Part shown: positions 46,743 through 55,501 of the stretch, one piece after another
Layout of the letters: each line of letters starts with the position of its first letter
Numbering within the stretch: the first letter of the stretch is position 1
DNA from: Ahrensia marina
Lineage (GTDB): Bacteria; Pseudomonadota; Alphaproteobacteria; Rhizobiales; Rhizobiaceae
Reading direction: 5' to 3'
Assembly (NCBI RefSeq): GCF_001293565.1
Contig: NZ_JXMU01000005.1
Location: forward strand, 140,744 to 204,743
DNA length: 64,000 nt
Notes under the pieces: model-generated
Databases searched by the model: none
Told to the model about the DNA's origin: nothing
Seen by the model: the letters and a program-made list of their open reading frames with translations, nothing else
Program-made: the position numbers and the translations under genes

Positions 46743-47642
46743 ATGCGCAATACATCAAGACCCGTTAAACTGCGCCGCTCGGTACTTTATGTGCCTGCGG
46801 ACAATGAGCGGGCACTAGAGAAATCCCAGAGTTTGGATGCCGATTGTCTCATCTATGACCTAGAAGACGCTGTCGCACCGGAAGGAAAGGCGCAGGCGCG
46901 GGAAAATTTGCGAAAGCATTTTGACCGTCACCCTCATGCCCGCGCGGAGCGTGCGATCCGGATCAATGCGCTTTCAACAGAGTTCGGCACCGAGGATCTG
47001 ATGTGTGCCCGTGCGTGCCAACCCGATGCCATTGTGTTGCCGAAGGTCAATTTGTCACGCGATGTGCTTGAACTCAGCGATGCGCTCGATGAAACGGATG
47101 CGCCCGAAGATCTGCAGATATTTGCGATGATCGAAACGGCTAAAAGCATATTGAACATTGGCGATATTGCAGATGTATCAGATGCATCCGGCGGACGGCT
47201 TAGCTGCTTTATCGTCGGCATGAATGATTTGATCACCGAGACGCAGCTTAATGCTGAAAATGCACGCCAGCATGCCCATTCATGGCTGATGCAGATTTTG
47301 CTTGCTGCTCGGGCGGGTGCGATTGACGTCATTGACAGCGTCTATAATGATTTTCGTGACACTGACGGCTTTAACGCTGAATGTTTTTCCGCTGTCGAGA
47401 TGGGGTTTGACGGCAAGTCGCTCATTCATCCGTCACAAATTCAAGCGACCAATCTTGCATTCATGCCCAATGAGTCCGAACTGATAGAGGCTGATGCAAT
47501 CGTGAGCGCATTTCGTTTGCCGGAAAACCAGAGTAAAGGTGTCATATCCTTAAATGGAAAAATGGTGGAGCGGTTGCACTTGGTTCAGGCAGAAGCACTT
47601 TTGGCAAAAGCCGCTATTGCACGCGCATCGCTTGGCCATTGA
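46743..47642 (+). CDS. HpcH/HpaI aldolase family CoA ester lyase (CitE-like)
   Basis: A 299-residue TIM-barrel lyase of the citrate lyase beta/malyl-CoA lyase family. It shows RRSVLYVPADNERALEKS, DLEDAVAPE with acidic metal ligands, VLPKVN, IFAMIETAKSI with the metal-binding Glu, and GFDGKSLIHPSQI. No citrate lyase alpha or gamma subunits are near, so it is probably a stand-alone CoA ester lyase such as L-malyl- or citramalyl-CoA lyase. The start at 46743 has AAGGAG 8 bases upstream. Confidence 0.9.
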   Translation: MRNTSRPVKLRRSVLYVPADNERALEKSQSLDADCLIYDLEDAVAPEGKAQARENLRKHFDRHPHARAERAIRINALSTEFGTEDLMCARACQPDAIVLPKVNLSRDVLELSDALDETDAPEDLQIFAMIETAKSILNIGDIADVSDASGGRLSCFIVGMNDLITETQLNAENARQHAHSWLMQILLAARAGAIDVIDSVYNDFRDTDGFNAECFSAVEMGFDGKSLIHPSQIQATNLAFMPNESELIEADAIVSAFRLPENQSKGVISLNGKMVERLHLVQAEALLAKAAIARASLGH

Positions 47643-47672
47643 CGGCCGTGAGAATTAAAACAGGAAAATAAT

Positions 47673-47879
47673 ATGATTGCTTACCGTCTGATTACCAATG
47701 ACGACACTTCCGAATTTTGCCACAGGGTAACCGAAGCTGTTTCAAAAGGCTGGACGCTTTATGGCAGCCCGTCTTATGCCTTTGATGCCACAAAAGGTGT
47801 TATGCGCTGCGCCCAAGCGGTAACCAAAGATGTGCCGGATCAGGATTACACGCCTGACGTGAAACTGGGCGCTCTTTGA
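47673..47879 (+). CDS. DUF1737 domain protein
   Basis: A 68-residue small protein of the DUF1737 family: AYRLITNDDTSEFCHRVTEA, SKGWTLYGSPSYAF and MRCAQAVTKD. Function unknown. It is preceded by AGGAAA, starts 30 bases after the lyase gene, and its stop overlaps the next gene's TTG start. Confidence 0.85.
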   Translation: MIAYRLITNDDTSEFCHRVTEAVSKGWTLYGSPSYAFDATKGVMRCAQAVTKDVPDQDYTPDVKLGAL

Positions 47880-48565
47880 TCCTTCCAAGGATATTTGCCG
47901 GACTTATCTTTTTTGCGGCGGCCCAATTTTCGGCCGCTGCACAACCGCGCTGCGCGATGTCACTCGTTCTGGCTATTGATGTTTCCTCAAGCGTCAGCCG
48001 TGAGGAATATGAGCTGCAAATGACCGGGCTTCAGCGTGCGCTAACGCATTCGGATGTGCGTGAAGCGATCAGGCTTAGCGGCGGAATACAGCTTTTCGCT
48101 TTTGAATGGAGCGGCCGCCGCGCGCATGTGGATATTGTCCCCTGGACATTTCTGGGCGATGACGCAGCAATATTTGCCGCAGGTAACCGGATAGCCGGTC
48201 ACCCGCGTGGCTTTTCAGATTTTCCCACCGCGCTTGGATTTGCTCTTGGTTATGCCGCGATCAATCTAAAGCGCGCGCCGCTTATCTGCGCACGACAAAT
48301 TGTCGATGTTTCCGGCGATGGGGTGAACAATGAAGGCTATGCGCCTGAACTGGCGTATAAAAACTTTGCTTTTGAAGGCGTTCAGGTCAATGGACTGGTG
48401 ATTGACGGGGCCGATCCTGATCCTGTTGCTTATTATCGTGAAGAAGTCATTTACGGGCCGGGCGCATTTGTCGAAGTTGCAGAGAATTTTGCCGATTATG
48501 AAGCAGCGATGCGGCGCAAATTATTGCGTGAGATAAACGGGGCAGCATTGTCGCTTGCCCGTTAA
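47876..48565 (+). CDS. DUF1194 domain exported von Willebrand A-like protein
   Basis: A 229-residue DUF1194 protein. A signal peptide (MILPRIFAGLIFFAAAQFSAAAQ) leads to a vWA-like fold with the MIDAS motif DVSSSVS and a second DVSGDGVNN. It is probably periplasmic and metal-binding. The start is TTG at 47876, overlapping the DUF1737 stop (TTGA). It converges on the metallopeptidase-family gene with a 4-base overlap. Confidence 0.87.
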   Translation: MILPRIFAGLIFFAAAQFSAAAQPRCAMSLVLAIDVSSSVSREEYELQMTGLQRALTHSDVREAIRLSGGIQLFAFEWSGRRAHVDIVPWTFLGDDAAIFAAGNRIAGHPRGFSDFPTALGFALGYAAINLKRAPLICARQIVDVSGDGVNNEGYAPELAYKNFAFEGVQVNGLVIDGADPDPVAYYREEVIYGPGAFVEVAENFADYEAAMRRKLLREINGAALSLAR

Positions 48566-48984
48566 TCAAGTGCGTTTTCTATATCAGCAATCTGAATTTC
48601 GCTCAGGCCATAATGCATGCCAAGCTCGTTGATAATGATATGCGTGATAATATCGTGCAGTGTCTCATCGTTTTCACACCAATAATCCAAAATCGCGCGG
48701 CGAAAGAGCGTTAACTTATTGCCACTGCTTTTTTTGCCCGGTGTCCATTTCCCGCTTGCGCCCTCACCCTCAAACAGACCCAGAATATCAAACGGTGATT
48801 CAAGGCCAAGATCATCGGTTATGTCTTCGCTTGGAAACTCTGAAATGTGGATTGGTACATTGGCCGTTAAAGTGCGAAACTCCTGCGGTAACGCTGCATA
48901 GGCGAGATGTGCAATGCCTTCGAGGGTTGTTATGTCCGGCGCGAAACGATCCGCCCAGTCCTTTGTTGTGTCTTCGATTGCCAT
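48562..48984 (-). CDS. Metallopeptidase family (DUF1025-type) protein lacking the HExxH motif
   Basis: A 140-residue protein of the minimal zincin family often annotated metallopeptidase family protein. The family scaffold is clear: ALPQEFRTLTANVPIHISEFP, ESPFDILGLFEG, TLFRRAILDYWCENDETL. However, where relatives have H-E-I-G-H-H-F-G this one reads NELGMHYG at 119-126, so both zinc-binding His of HExxH are replaced (Asn119, Met123). Only Glu120 and His124 remain. It is probably catalytically dead or repurposed. Confidence 0.85.
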   Translation of the reverse strand: MAIEDTTKDWADRFAPDITTLEGIAHLAYAALPQEFRTLTANVPIHISEFPSEDITDDLGLESPFDILGLFEGEGASGKWTPGKKSSGNKLTLFRRAILDYWCENDETLHDIITHIIINELGMHYGLSEIQIADIENALD

Positions 48985-49052
48985 AATATTCCGATTTTTA
49001 ACGCTCTATCCTAACGCGGTCAGAAGCTTTTGGCGATAGCTTCCTGACAATG

Positions 49053-49082
49053 AAAAAGCCGCCGGCGCAATGCACCGGCGGC
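49053..49082 (-). terminator. Rho-independent terminator of preT-preA
   Basis: On the minus strand GCCGCCGG / CCGGCGGC form an 8-bp stem with a 9-base loop, followed by five T. It starts 24 bases after the preA stop. Confidence 0.87.
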
Positions 49083-49105
49083 CCTAAAAATTATTGACGT
49101 TTGAA

Positions 49106-50419
49106 TTATTCAGCCGGTTCGACAGCAGCCATCGGATTGTTGGGATGGGTTGTCCAATTGGCATATTCCCGGTCAATCGGTTTTTGCGTGCGCGGATCAC
49201 TGCCGGCCGTCATTTCTTCCATTGTAATACAATTATCGACCGGACAGACATTCACACATAAATTACAGCCGACGCATTCCTCATCGATCACTTCAAACTT
49301 ACGAACGCCGTCAACCATGTTTGTGATCGCCTGGTGGGACGTGTCTTCGCAGGCAATATGGCAACGGCCACACGAGATGCACAAATCCTGATTGATCTTG
49401 GCTTTGGTGACATAGTTGAGATTTAGATATTGCCAGTCGGTGACGTTCGGTACAGCCATGCCGCGGAAATCTTCGATGGATTTATAACCTTTTTCGTCCA
49501 TGTAATTGGACAGGCCTTCGATCATTTCCTGAACGATTTTAAAGCCATAGGTCATTGCCGCTGTACAGACCTGCACATTGCCGCAACCAAGTGCGATATA
49601 TTCGGCCGCATCACGCCATGTCGTTATGCCGCCAATACCGGAAATCGGCAGACCTGCTGTTTCCTTGTCACGCGCAATTTCGCCCACCATGTTAAGTGCA
49701 ATGGGTTTAACCGCCGGGCCGCAATAGCCGCCATGCGTGCCTTTGCCGTCAATGGTCGGTATTGGCGCCATCTGATCCAAATCAATCGATACAATGGAAT
49801 TGATTGTGTTGATGAGAGATACGGCATCAGTGCCGCCATTTTTTGCCGCCCGTGCCGGATAACGCACATCGGTAATGTTGGGCGTCAGCTTGGTGATAAC
49901 GGGCAGGTTTGAATGTTTTTTACACCATTCGACGACCATCTGGATATATTCGGGAACCTGACCGACCGCTGCGCCCATGCCGCGCTCGCTCATGCCGTGC
50001 GGGCAGCCGAAATTCAGCTCAACGCCATCACAGCCGGTTTCAAGAACACGGTCGAGAATACGTTTCCACGGCTCTTCCTCGCATGGAACCATCAGTGACG
50101 CGACGAGTGCGCGGTCGGGCCAATTCTGCTTGACCTCTTTCATTTCCTGAAGGTTGATTTCCAGATCACGGTCGGTAATCAACTCGATATTGTTCAGACC
50201 GGCCAAACGGCGGTCCGCGCCCCAGATCGCGCCGTAGCGTGGGCCGTTCACATTGACGACAGGTGGGCCGGCTTCACCCAGTGTCTTCCAGACAACGCCG
50301 CCCCAGCCTGCTTCAAAAGCACGCTCGACATTGTATTTTTTATCGGTTGGCGGCGCCGAGGCCAGCCAAAACGGGTTCGGTGATTTAATACCAACAAAAT
50401 TGCTTGTCAGGTCTGCCAT
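49106..50419 (-). CDS. preA: NAD-dependent dihydropyrimidine dehydrogenase subunit PreA
   Basis: Catalytic subunit that reduces uracil and thymine to the 5,6-dihydro forms (437 residues). A dihydroorotate dehydrogenase-like FMN barrel (KSPNPFWLASAPPTDK, ELNFGCPHGMSERGMGA with the active-site Cys region) is followed by two [4Fe-4S] motifs: CISCGRCHIAC at 347-357 and CVGCNLCVNVC at 382-392. It lies 13 bases after preT in the same transcript. Confidence 0.97.
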   Translation of the reverse strand: MADLTSNFVGIKSPNPFWLASAPPTDKKYNVERAFEAGWGGVVWKTLGEAGPPVVNVNGPRYGAIWGADRRLAGLNNIELITDRDLEINLQEMKEVKQNWPDRALVASLMVPCEEEPWKRILDRVLETGCDGVELNFGCPHGMSERGMGAAVGQVPEYIQMVVEWCKKHSNLPVITKLTPNITDVRYPARAAKNGGTDAVSLINTINSIVSIDLDQMAPIPTIDGKGTHGGYCGPAVKPIALNMVGEIARDKETAGLPISGIGGITTWRDAAEYIALGCGNVQVCTAAMTYGFKIVQEMIEGLSNYMDEKGYKSIEDFRGMAVPNVTDWQYLNLNYVTKAKINQDLCISCGRCHIACEDTSHQAITNMVDGVRKFEVIDEECVGCNLCVNVCPVDNCITMEEMTAGSDPRTQKPIDREYANWTTHPNNPMAAVEPAE

Positions 50420-50432
50420 AGACGTATCTCCC

Positions 50433-51782
50433 TTAGCCCATCAGTGTTTTGTGAATGTGTTCAGCGGCAATTTTGCCGTCTTCAACCGAGGCAACAGTTA
50501 AATCCTCACCGCCAGCGACACAGTCGCCGCCCGCCCAGACTTTCGCGTGACTGGTTTTGCGGTTTTCATCAACGCCAATGCGGCCTTTGACAAGCTCAAT
50601 GCCGGTTTTGGTGAAGGGCGTATCGTCCGGCGTTTGGCCAATGGCTTTGAAAACCTGATCTGCCTTGAGTGTGATGGTTTCACCGGTGCCGCTCAATGAA
50701 CCGTTTGTGCCGGATGTATATTCAAGTTCGATCGCGTTCACCATATTGCCGTCCACATGAAGCGCCTTGGGTTGCAGCCAATGGCGGATTGTGACGCCGT
50801 TGGTTTGAGCCACTTCCTGTTCATAGGCACTTGCCCCCATTGCGTCGGCGCTGCGGCGATAGCAGATGGTGACATTTTCCGCGCCAAGAAGTTTTATTTG
50901 CGTTGCGATATCGATGGCTGTCATGCCGCCGCCGATTACCACAACATCGCGTCCGACAGGCAGTTTCGACAAATCGTCAGACTGGCGCAATTCTGCGATA
51001 TATTTCACCGCATCGATACAGTTGTCCGCATCATCGCCGTCAATCGACAAATCGTTCACATAAGGCAGCCCTGCCCCGATAAACACAGCGTCATATGTCT
51101 CAATTAAATCTTCGAGCAGCACATCCTTGCCAAGCGCCGTGCCGTATTTAATCTCGATACCGCCAATGGATGTGATGAAGTCAACTTCGGCTGCCGCAAA
51201 ATCATCAGTAGATTTGTAAGCGGCAATGCCAAATTCGTTCAGGCCGCCGGCCTTTTCACGGGCTTCAAAAACCGTGACGTCATGACCATGCATTGCCGAG
51301 CGGTGCGCGCAGGACAGACCTGCCGGTCCGGCACCGACAATTGCGATTTTCTTGCCGGTTGATGCTGCGCGCTCAAAAGGCTGGGAGCCGATATCGGCCA
51401 TATAGTGATCTGTTGCATAGCGTTGAAGAAGTCCGATTTTGACCGGTTTGCCTTCTGCTGTTTCACGCACGCAAACCTCTTCGCACAATGTTTCGGTTGG
51501 ACAGACCCGCGCGCACATGCCGCCCATAATGTTCTGCTCGAAAATCGTTTTGGCCGAGCCGTTCGGATTGCCGGTAGCGATCTCACGGATAAACATTGGA
51601 ATATCGATGCTTGTCGGGCATGCGGTCATGCAGGGCGCATCGTAACAGAAGTAACAACGATCAGCTTCGACAATTGCTTCATGTCTTGTCAGCGGAGCAT
51701 GAATGTCTTCGAAATTTTTCGAATATTGATCCGGCGATAACCGTCCGGCCTTAATATCTATTGAGGCGTTTGATGTGGCCAT
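50433..51782 (-). CDS. preT: NAD-dependent dihydropyrimidine dehydrogenase subunit PreT
   Basis: Electron-transfer subunit of the enzyme (449 residues). The N-terminal Fe-S domain has Cys43, 46, 51, 55 and Cys90, 94, 100, 104. FAD/NAD folds follow with VGAGPAGLSCAHR at 149-161 and VIGGGMTAIDIA. The start at 51782 has GGAG upstream; a further in-frame ATG at 51806 lacks one. First gene of preT-preA; a RutR-like site lies 54 bases upstream. Confidence 0.95.
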   Translation of the reverse strand: MATSNASIDIKAGRLSPDQYSKNFEDIHAPLTRHEAIVEADRCYFCYDAPCMTACPTSIDIPMFIREIATGNPNGSAKTIFEQNIMGGMCARVCPTETLCEEVCVRETAEGKPVKIGLLQRYATDHYMADIGSQPFERAASTGKKIAIVGAGPAGLSCAHRSAMHGHDVTVFEAREKAGGLNEFGIAAYKSTDDFAAAEVDFITSIGGIEIKYGTALGKDVLLEDLIETYDAVFIGAGLPYVNDLSIDGDDADNCIDAVKYIAELRQSDDLSKLPVGRDVVVIGGGMTAIDIATQIKLLGAENVTICYRRSADAMGASAYEQEVAQTNGVTIRHWLQPKALHVDGNMVNAIELEYTSGTNGSLSGTGETITLKADQVFKAIGQTPDDTPFTKTGIELVKGRIGVDENRKTSHAKVWAGGDCVAGGEDLTVASVEDGKIAAEHIHKTLMG

Positions 51783-51835
51783 TTGTATGCTCCGACTTGG
51801 ATTCAAGTTTGCGCGATATAAGAAGCGTACAAAAT

Positions 51836-51851
51836 TTTATCAAAAGGTCAA
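51836..51851. promoter_or_regulatory. Weak RutR-like operator upstream of preT
   Basis: TTTATCAAAAGGTCAA matches the RutR consensus TTGACCANNTGGTCAA at 11 of 14 defined positions. It lies 54 bases from the preT start. The stronger copy is at 58614-58629. Confidence 0.5.
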
Positions 51852-51874
51852 ATTTTTTCTTAAAACGGAGAAAT

Positions 51875-51901
51875 AAAAAAAGGCCGCATCGCTGCGGCCT
51901 T
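51875..51901 (-). terminator. Rho-independent terminator of the pyrimidine transport/catabolism operon
   Basis: On the minus strand AAGGCCGC / GCGGCCTT with a 6-base loop and a long T-run. It begins 24 bases after the substrate-binding protein gene. Confidence 0.88.
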
Positions 51902-51924
51902 CTTATGTCGTTGTATTTTATGTA

Positions 51925-52923
51925 TTATTCAGACATAGACATTGCTTTTTTGGTCACGACGTCCGTCCATGCACCCTCCGGCGCTTCGGTAATAACGGGT
52001 GCTTCGCCGCCTGAAAGCAGCGATTCAACCGTTGTTTCAGCGGCTGAAACATCCAGCGTGCCGTCTGAACCTTCGGTCAATTTGTTGATTTCTTCCATCA
52101 TGCGGCGCTGATGTTTTTCTGTCTGCGCACCGGATGCGTCATTTTCCAGAACGATATCGGCGGCTTCTTCAGGATTTTCACGCGCATATTCCCAGCCCTT
52201 CATGGAGGCGGCAACAAAACGTGCAAGCTTGTCGACCATTTCAGGATCGGCAAGGTTTTCTTCCAATGTGTAAAGTCCGTCTTCCAGCGTGGCAACGCCC
52301 TGGTCTGTGTAGTTGAAAACCACCAGATCGTCAGGGCTGAAACCGGCGTCGATGACCTGCCAGTATTCATTATAGGTCATGGTGGAAACGCAATCGGCTT
52401 GTTTCTGAATAAGCGGGTCAACGTTGAAGCCCTGCTTTAGAACGGTCACGCCATCTTCGCCGCCTTCTGTCGACATGCCCAGTTTGCTCATCCATGACAG
52501 GAATGGAAACTCGTTGCCGGAGAACCATACGCCGAGCGTTTTGCCTTTGAAGTCTTCCGGTTTTTCAATGCCGGTGTCTTTGCGGCAGGTCAGCATCATG
52601 CCGGAGCGTTTGAACGGCTGGGCGATATTGACCAGCGCAACGCCTTTTTCACGTGCGGCAAGCGCAGCCGGCATCCATTCAACGACAACATCGGCGCCGC
52701 CACCTGCAATGACTTGCGGCGGTGCAATGTCCGGGCCGCCCGGTTTGATTTCAACATCCAGATCGGCTTCCTCATAAAAGCCTTTGTCCTTGGCAACATA
52801 GTAGCCACCAAATTGTGCCTGCGTTACCCATTTGAGCTGAAGTGTCAGCTTGTCGGCTGCCAGTGCCGTTGTTGCAGAAAGCGCGAATGCAGCCCCTGCT
52901 GTTAATGCGATAAGTTTCTTCAT
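51925..52923 (-). CDS. ABC transporter substrate-binding protein, NMT1/THI5-like
   Basis: A 332-residue periplasmic binding protein. A signal peptide (MKKLIALTAGAAFALSATTALA) is followed by LQLKWVTQAQFGGYYVAKDKG, typical of the NMT1/THI5 (pyrimidine-precursor) group, and ADVVVEWMPAALAAREKG. Placement with dihydropyrimidine enzymes suggests uptake of a pyrimidine or hydantoin-type compound, not proven. Last gene of the operon, followed by a terminator. Confidence 0.92.
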   Translation of the reverse strand: MKKLIALTAGAAFALSATTALAADKLTLQLKWVTQAQFGGYYVAKDKGFYEEADLDVEIKPGGPDIAPPQVIAGGGADVVVEWMPAALAAREKGVALVNIAQPFKRSGMMLTCRKDTGIEKPEDFKGKTLGVWFSGNEFPFLSWMSKLGMSTEGGEDGVTVLKQGFNVDPLIQKQADCVSTMTYNEYWQVIDAGFSPDDLVVFNYTDQGVATLEDGLYTLEENLADPEMVDKLARFVAASMKGWEYARENPEEAADIVLENDASGAQTEKHQRRMMEEINKLTEGSDGTLDVSAAETTVESLLSGGEAPVITEAPEGAWTDVVTKKAMSMSE

Positions 52924-52989
52924 TTTCGTCTCCTCGGTTGCACTTGGTATTTGAACGGAGCTTTTCGCTCTCTTTGTCTTTCCCGTTTC

Positions 52990-53856
52990 TTAGCGCCCTC
53001 GATTGGAAGGGTGCCAAAATGTAATGGAGCGTTCCAGCAGCGCGATCAGCCCGTAGGAAATAGAGCCGGCCAGCGCCGCAACAAAAATAGTGGCCCAAAC
53101 CATATCAACATTCAATCGCCCTATTTCCGCTGATATGCGAAAGCCCATGCCGACAACGGGGGTGCCGAAAAATTCAGCAACGATGGCGCCAATCAGCGCC
53201 AGTGTCGAATTGATTTTCAGCGCATTGAAGATGAATGGCATTGCTGCCGGTAATCTGAGCTTGAACAACATCTGCCATTTTGTCGAAGCATAGGTACGCA
53301 TCAAATCGCGCTCCATATGTCCGGCAGCATTAAGACCGGCAACGGTGTTCACCAGCATGGGAAAAAACGTCATGACGACGACGACAGCGGCCTTTGACTG
53401 CCAGTCAAAACCGAACCACATAACCATGATCGGTGCGATGCCGATAATGGGCAGCGCCGAGACAAGATTGCCGATCGGCATAATACCGGCTTTCCAAAAC
53501 GGAGACCGGTCAACAAGAATTGCGATCAAAAAGCCCAGCCCGCAACCCAGAATATATCCGGCAATGACCGCTTTAAGATAGGTTTGTTTAAAGTCCGCCC
53601 AGAGAATCGAACCGGAACGCGCAATACGTTCCCAGATCATGGAAGGCGGTGGCAGCAACACTGTTGGCACGCCGAAACCGCGCGTTATCCCTTCCCAAAG
53701 CACCAGCAAGGCAATGCCGAACAGGACAGGTATCGCTAGATTGACAAGCGTCATCCATGTTTTGTTGGTTGAAGAAATCTGGGCAAGGCGCGTATTGATG
53801 AACCATGCTGCCAGCCAGAAAATCAGGCATATGATCAGGAGCGTTGCGTTTTCCAT
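52990..53856 (-). CDS. ABC transporter permease (pyrimidine-type importer)
   Basis: A 288-residue integral membrane permease of the SsuC/TauC-like (BPD_transp_1) family. Helices lie at about 3-20, 36-56, and six more in the conserved half. The EAA loop is seen around LMRTYASTKWQMLFKLRLPAAMPFIF. It starts directly after the stop of the partner permease (53857), so translation is coupled. Substrate as for the operon. Confidence 0.92.
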   Translation of the reverse strand: MENATLLIICLIFWLAAWFINTRLAQISSTNKTWMTLVNLAIPVLFGIALLVLWEGITRGFGVPTVLLPPPSMIWERIARSGSILWADFKQTYLKAVIAGYILGCGLGFLIAILVDRSPFWKAGIMPIGNLVSALPIIGIAPIMVMWFGFDWQSKAAVVVVMTFFPMLVNTVAGLNAAGHMERDLMRTYASTKWQMLFKLRLPAAMPFIFNALKINSTLALIGAIVAEFFGTPVVGMGFRISAEIGRLNVDMVWATIFVAALAGSISYGLIALLERSITFWHPSNRGR

Positions 53857-54735
53857 TTATGCCTCCCTCAAACCCATGCGGCGGTTAAGCCAGCTACCAA
53901 CCAAGCCGACAATCGCAACCAGCGATCCGGCCAGAATGGCTGCCACGATAAGCGCCGACCAGATTTGTACGGTTTGGCCGTAATAAGAACCGGCCAGAAG
54001 GCGCGCACCCAAACCGGCAACTGCGCCGGTTGGTAATTCGCCGACAATGGCGCCGACAAGCGATGCAGCGATTGCGATCTTCATGGATGTGAAAAGATAA
54101 GGCACGGCAGTCGGCCAGCGCAATTTCCAGAATATCTGCGAACGGCTGGCGTTAAATGTACGCATCAAATCCATATTGATGGCGTCCGGCGAGCCCAAGC
54201 CTTTGACCATGCCGACAGCGACGGGGAAAAAGGACAGATAGGTCGAGATGATCGCTTTTGGCACCAGACCGGTAATGCCAATGGAGTTCAGCACCACGAT
54301 GATCATCGGCGCTATAGCAAGAATGGGGATCGTTTGCGAGGTGATGATCCATGGCATGAGAGATTTATCCAACACCCGCGAATGTATGATGCCGACGGCC
54401 AATAATATGCCGAGCACGGTACCAAATACAAAGCCGAGCAGTGTGGCGGACAAGGTTATCCACGCATGATAGATAAGGCTGCGCTTGGAGGTTACTTTTT
54501 TCTCGACCGTGGTCTGCCAGATTTCGACCGCGACCTGATGCGGTGCAGGCAAAACGGGCCGTTCCTGCGCCATGGTCTTGGGCAGTGCCTCGGTAAACGA
54601 CATTTCCTTGCCGATGCGCTCGGCCTGATCATATTCAAATTTGAGATTTAAAAGAGCCGCACCGGCATACCAAACCGCAATAATCATTGCGACAACTGTT
54701 AGAACGGGTAGTGCGCGGTCTTTAATCATAGGCAT
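53857..54735 (-). CDS. ABC transporter permease (pyrimidine-type importer), second subunit
   Basis: A 292-residue permease homologous to its neighbour. It has an N-terminal helix (LPVLTVVAMIIAVWYAGAAL), a periplasmic segment to about residue 80, and six helices. The EAA loop is LMRTFNASRSQIFWKLRWPTAVPYLF. The start overlaps the end of the ATPase gene by 14 bases. The two permeases form a heterodimeric channel. Confidence 0.92.
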   Translation of the reverse strand: MPMIKDRALPVLTVVAMIIAVWYAGAALLNLKFEYDQAERIGKEMSFTEALPKTMAQERPVLPAPHQVAVEIWQTTVEKKVTSKRSLIYHAWITLSATLLGFVFGTVLGILLAVGIIHSRVLDKSLMPWIITSQTIPILAIAPMIIVVLNSIGITGLVPKAIISTYLSFFPVAVGMVKGLGSPDAINMDLMRTFNASRSQIFWKLRWPTAVPYLFTSMKIAIAASLVGAIVGELPTGAVAGLGARLLAGSYYGQTVQIWSALIVAAILAGSLVAIVGLVGSWLNRRMGLREA

Positions 54736-55501
54736 GGCCCGCTTTTAGACCTTCGCGCACGCGGTGGGCGATTTTTAAAAACTTCTCGCTTTCGCGAATA
54801 TCGAGCGGCCGCTCGTCGCCGAGATCACAGTCGATAATATCATAGATCTTACCCGGCCGCGGGCTCATCACCACTATTTTGGTTGAAAGATAAACCGCTT
54901 CGGGAATGGAGTGCGTAACAAAGACAACCGTTTTCTGCGTCCGGTGCCAAAGCTTGTTGAGCTGCTCGTTCAAATGGTCGCGCACAATTTCATCAAGCGC
55001 GCCAAAAGGCTCGTCCATCAAAAGCATGTCCGGTTCCACGGCCAGCGCACGGGCGATTGACGCGCGTTGCTGCATACCGCCGGATAATTGCCAAGGATGT
55101 TTTTTCTCAAAACCGGCAAGATCGACAAGCGCCAGATTTTCGGCGATGCGTTTCTGCTGTTCGGCCTTGGCAATACCCATGACTTCCAGCGGCAGGGCGA
55201 TGTTCTGTTCGATGGTGCGCCAGGGATAAAGAGCGGCGGCCTGAAACACGTAACCATAGGCACGTGCCAAGCGTGCCTGCTCGGGTGTCATGCCGTTGAC
55301 GGTAATTTCACCGCCTGTCGGTTGTTCCAGATCGGCAATCACACGCAGCAGCGTGGTCTTGCCGCAACCGGACGGGCCGATCAGTGAAACAAATTCGCCT
55401 TTTTCAATATCAAGGTTGATGTCTGACAACGCGTGAACGGGGCTGTCAGCCGTCTGAAAAACAAGGTCCAGATTTTTAGTGGAAATGACCGTATTAGACA
55501 C
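54722..55501 (-). CDS. ABC transporter ATP-binding protein (pyrimidine-type importer)
   Basis: A 259-residue nucleotide-binding subunit of the SsuB/TauB-like family. Walker A GPSGCGKTT, the Q-loop region YVFQAAALYPW, signature LSGGMQQRA and Walker B LLMDEPFGALD are all present. It begins one base before the stop region of hydA (55502) and overlaps the next permease start. Confidence 0.95.
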   Translation of the reverse strand: MSNTVISTKNLDLVFQTADSPVHALSDINLDIEKGEFVSLIGPSGCGKTTLLRVIADLEQPTGGEITVNGMTPEQARLARAYGYVFQAAALYPWRTIEQNIALPLEVMGIAKAEQQKRIAENLALVDLAGFEKKHPWQLSGGMQQRASIARALAVEPDMLLMDEPFGALDEIVRDHLNEQLNKLWHRTQKTVVFVTHSIPEAVYLSTKIVVMSPRPGKIYDIIDCDLGDERPLDIRESEKFLKIAHRVREGLKAGHAYD

